From Tomocerus qinae (taxonomy: Eukaryota > Arthropoda > Collembola > Entomobryomorpha > Tomoceridae), in NCBI GenBank assembly GCA_020055645.1, contig CM034546.1:129725875-129789874 (forward strand): 64,000 bases of DNA, written 5' to 3'. Every line of letters begins with the position of its first letter. Within the stretch, counting starts at the first letter, position 1. The translations under genes were made by a program, and so were the position numbers. Under the pieces are notes generated by a model, which saw nothing but the letters and a program-made list of their open reading frames with translations, was not told the origin of the DNA and made no database searches. Shown one piece after another: positions 61,442-64,000 of the stretch.

Positions 61442-64000
61442 ATGGGAAAAGGGTAAGTATTAATTTAGTTAACTTATTGTTTAAGTTTATTTGTGTACTA
61501 TATGTAATTAGAGACAGAAATACATTAATAAGAAATGCAATTAGGCGACCGTTCTGGTATTAAAATTAATAACAAAGCAAAAATTAAACTTTTAAAAACA
61601 CAAAATCAAATACTCTAATTATTTTTGATAACAGAGAAAGGAGCGGTGTCCATTTTGTCATTAACGGACAACGATATAATGGTAAGATAAAAATTTAAAA
61701 TGGATAGTATTATATAAGTACATGTATATTATGATATAATTGTAGCTACATTAATTACATACATGATATTAAATGTTATTCTCAAAAATTTATAGTACGA
61801 ATATGGGCTACGGGCATCAATATTATCAATTTAGCTCTTTCAATTAGTTACTTGTGTATCTAGTCAATTTTTAAACAAGTCGAATCATAGTCTCAAATTT
61901 CGCGATTCAATATCGAAGGAATAATATTTGTTTTCATTTTGCATTACTGATTATTTTTTAATAAAATATCAGTGAATCCCTCGGTGGATAAATTAAACGG
62001 GGATTCCAGACTGGTGGACTACATTCGAGATAATGCGGGCCTCAAAGGAACAAAGTTCATGTGTCGGGAAGGAGGCTGTGGAGCTTGCGTCGTCTCTGTC
62101 CGAACAAAGGATCCTGTAACTGGAGAAGAAACAACGAAATCTGTCAATTCGGTATGATTAGTACATTAACATATTTTTATTCTAATTAAAATGTCTGCAC
62201 TTTACTTTACGCTGTGAAAATAATTTAATTTCACTGGTACTTATACTTTAAAGAAATTTTTCTCGTGTAATTTTTTGAAAAATTTTGGCTTACACCAATG
62301 TTCAAATTATACAATCGCCGCAGGAAAATGAGAGCAATATAATTAGGAATATATTTTTATTGTATCATGCCACGAAGTCTGGATCGGAATATTGTTTTGA
62401 ATATCGATTTGTTTGATGTTTGCAACAAAAATATTTAAAGGGCAAAAAACGTATTATCCGGTATATTTTCAGTGTTTGACTCCAGTTTACAGCTGTGATG
62501 GTTGGGAAATCACAACCGTTGAAAGTCTGGGGGACAAAGAAAATGGTTACCACGCTATTCAAAAAAGACTGGCCAAATGCAATGGAACTCAATGTGGATT
62601 TTGTACTCCTGGATTTGTCATGAATATGTACAGGTTAGTCCCATTGTTTTCTAAATTATATATTTTCGTTATTGTCCGAATTTTTCATTTTCTTTTACTA
62701 GCTTGAAAGTATATTACAATTGATTTTTGTGGAAATATAGCAGCAAAATCAAGAAAAATGAAAATAATAATGTCAATTAATTCTGACAGAAAATTATAAC
62801 GATGATGATAGTATTACATCGTACATCGTACAGCAAGTGCATTTTTGCGTTCAATCGCTTGTCATTTTCAGAATTAGGAATGCTATGTTTTCATTATAAT
62901 GCACCGCTTCATAACATTTTGACCTTTAATCCTTTGAACCACTTTTTGGAAGGAGTTTTGGAATTCATAAGTTTTTTTAGCGTAATTAAATATACTTTAT
63001 AGATCCGACGAGTTGTTATTAATTTAGTACTCTTTTTAATAGTTTGTTGGAATCAAAGCCTGAGTTAACTGTGCAAGATGTGGAGGATAATTTTGATGGG
63101 AATATTTGTCGCTGCACGGGCTATCGACCAATCCTTGATGCATTCAAGTCCTTTGCTGTTGATGCACCTGAAGAGCTTCGTCAGCAATGCTGTGGTGGTG
63201 GCGACATTGAAGTAAGACTTAGCATTTAGTAAATTATCTTTTAGCAAACAAATAATAATACAAAGTATAATAGAAAGTTTTTTAATAGGACTGTGCAGGT
63301 TGTCCAGGAAAGAAAGACAAAGATGGAGTTCCAGCAACTTGTAGCAAAAAGTCAGTGCCTGCCAAGCCTGCAGGAAAAAGTGGATCATCTTTGGCTAAGC
63401 TTTTAGCAAAAGACAGTGGTATCTCTGCTCCAGAAAATAAATTCACCCTTCCATCTGGAGAACAGTGGATTCAAGTGAATGATGTCAAATCATCCCTTTC
63501 TTCTCTAGAACATTTGAAAAGTGCTGGATTGAAATATCGAATCGTTGCTGGAAATACTGGAGCGGGTAATGAATTGTACTGTCTTATTACATTGGAGAGT
63601 TACCACTCGGATTATCATTATAATAATAGTATAAAATGTGATTTTTCAGGAGTTTATAAGCACGATGGACCTTATGAAGTTTATTTGGACATCAATGGAG
63701 TGGAGGAAATGAAAACGTCGACTTTGGATGCAAAAGGTGTGGTTCTTGGGGGAGGGGAGTCGTTGACATCTGCAATTGCCCTTCTGAAAGAAGCTTCTAA
63801 ATTGGAAGGATATGCTTACACGGCTAATATGGGAAAACATTTAGAAAGGGTGGCAAATGTTCCTGTTAGAAATGTAAGTACAATTAAGTCATAATGCATT
63901 TAGAATCTCTTCTAGCGATTGAATATTATTTTAATAATTTTTGATGTTTATAGTTCGGTACTCTAGCTGGGAATTTGATGTTGAAACACTCCCACAAGGA
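61442..64000 (+). CDS. Xanthine dehydrogenase/aldehyde oxidase family gene, copy B (5' part, cut by window)
   Basis: Tandem paralogue of copy A with the same exon plan. Exons 61442-61452, 61635-61681, 61973-62151, 62473-62633, 63043-63211, 63289-63565, 63650-63873 and 63954 onward. Exons 1-4 and 7 have lengths identical to copy A; exon 5 is 6 nt longer and exon 6 is 9 nt shorter. It encodes both 2Fe-2S clusters ([26 protein letters not shown]) and the start of the FAD domain ([21 protein letters not shown]). A Cys/Gly/Lys-rich linker between the domains ([12 protein letters not shown]) differs from copy A. No stop or frame break occurs in the visible part, and its introns lack the transposable elements found in copy A. 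The FAD C-terminal and molybdopterin domains lie beyond the window. Confidence 0.9.

Overview
This is a eukaryotic nuclear window from an arthropod. The genes have many exons with short GT-AG introns and AT-rich DNA between them. The families present are typical of arthropods: seven-transmembrane gustatory-type receptors, a glucose-dehydrogenase-like GMC oxidoreductase, a UDP-glycosyltransferase, a SEC14/GOLD protein, tandem xanthine dehydrogenase/aldehyde oxidase genes and the autophagy receptor p62. A springtail-like or other hexapod source would fit, but that is inference; nothing read here fixes the taxon.

Layout. 0.5-3.7 kb (-): a complete ten-exon GMC oxidoreductase. 5.8-7.1 kb (+): an ADP-ribosylglycohydrolase-fold protein that seems to lack the usual metal-binding acidic residues. 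7.8-8.3 kb (+): a small secreted CAP-domain gene with a frame break. 9.4-13.6 kb (+): two tandem gustatory-type receptors, the second with one in-frame TAA. 14.3-16.5 kb (+): an F-box protein. 17.3-18.2 kb (+): a small secreted six-cysteine protein. 19.8-22.7 kb (-): a ten-exon SEC14-like CRAL-TRIO/GOLD protein. 25.1-32.3 kb (+): a UGT whose last intron holds a ~5 kb DNA transposon that carries a tnp2-like transposase and a DUF4806-type protein. 32.6-33.9 kb (-): another receptor. 34.1-35.0 kb: a large foldback element. 35.9-37.4 kb (-): a p62 homologue without a visible PB1 domain. 38.9-42.6 kb (-): two tandem receptors, the upstream one with one in-frame TAA. 44.8-53.1 kb (+): a 26-exon molybdo-flavoenzyme gene with one in-frame TAA and a C-terminus running into a repeat. 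55.2-55.9 kb (-): a small secreted propeptide-like gene. 59.6-60.2 kb (+): overlapping PET100 and UQCC5/SMIM4 genes. 61.4 kb to the edge (+): a second molybdo-flavoenzyme gene, cut by the window.

Exon models were built by hand from GT-AG sites and frame continuity. The summed coding lengths close in frame for every complete model, which is the main support for them. Single positions may be off by one or two bases.

The genes do not form one pathway. Several belong to enzyme classes used in detoxification or small-molecule handling (GMC, UGT, XDH/AO) or to chemosensory and secreted families. The PET100/UQCC5 pair links respiratory complex IV and complex III assembly. Introns carry several short inverted-repeat DNA elements; one ~150 bp family starting GGTTGAAGTAAGGCAG occurs eight times, always inside introns. 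Three paralogues (two receptors and XDH copy A) each carry exactly one in-frame TAA in an otherwise open frame.
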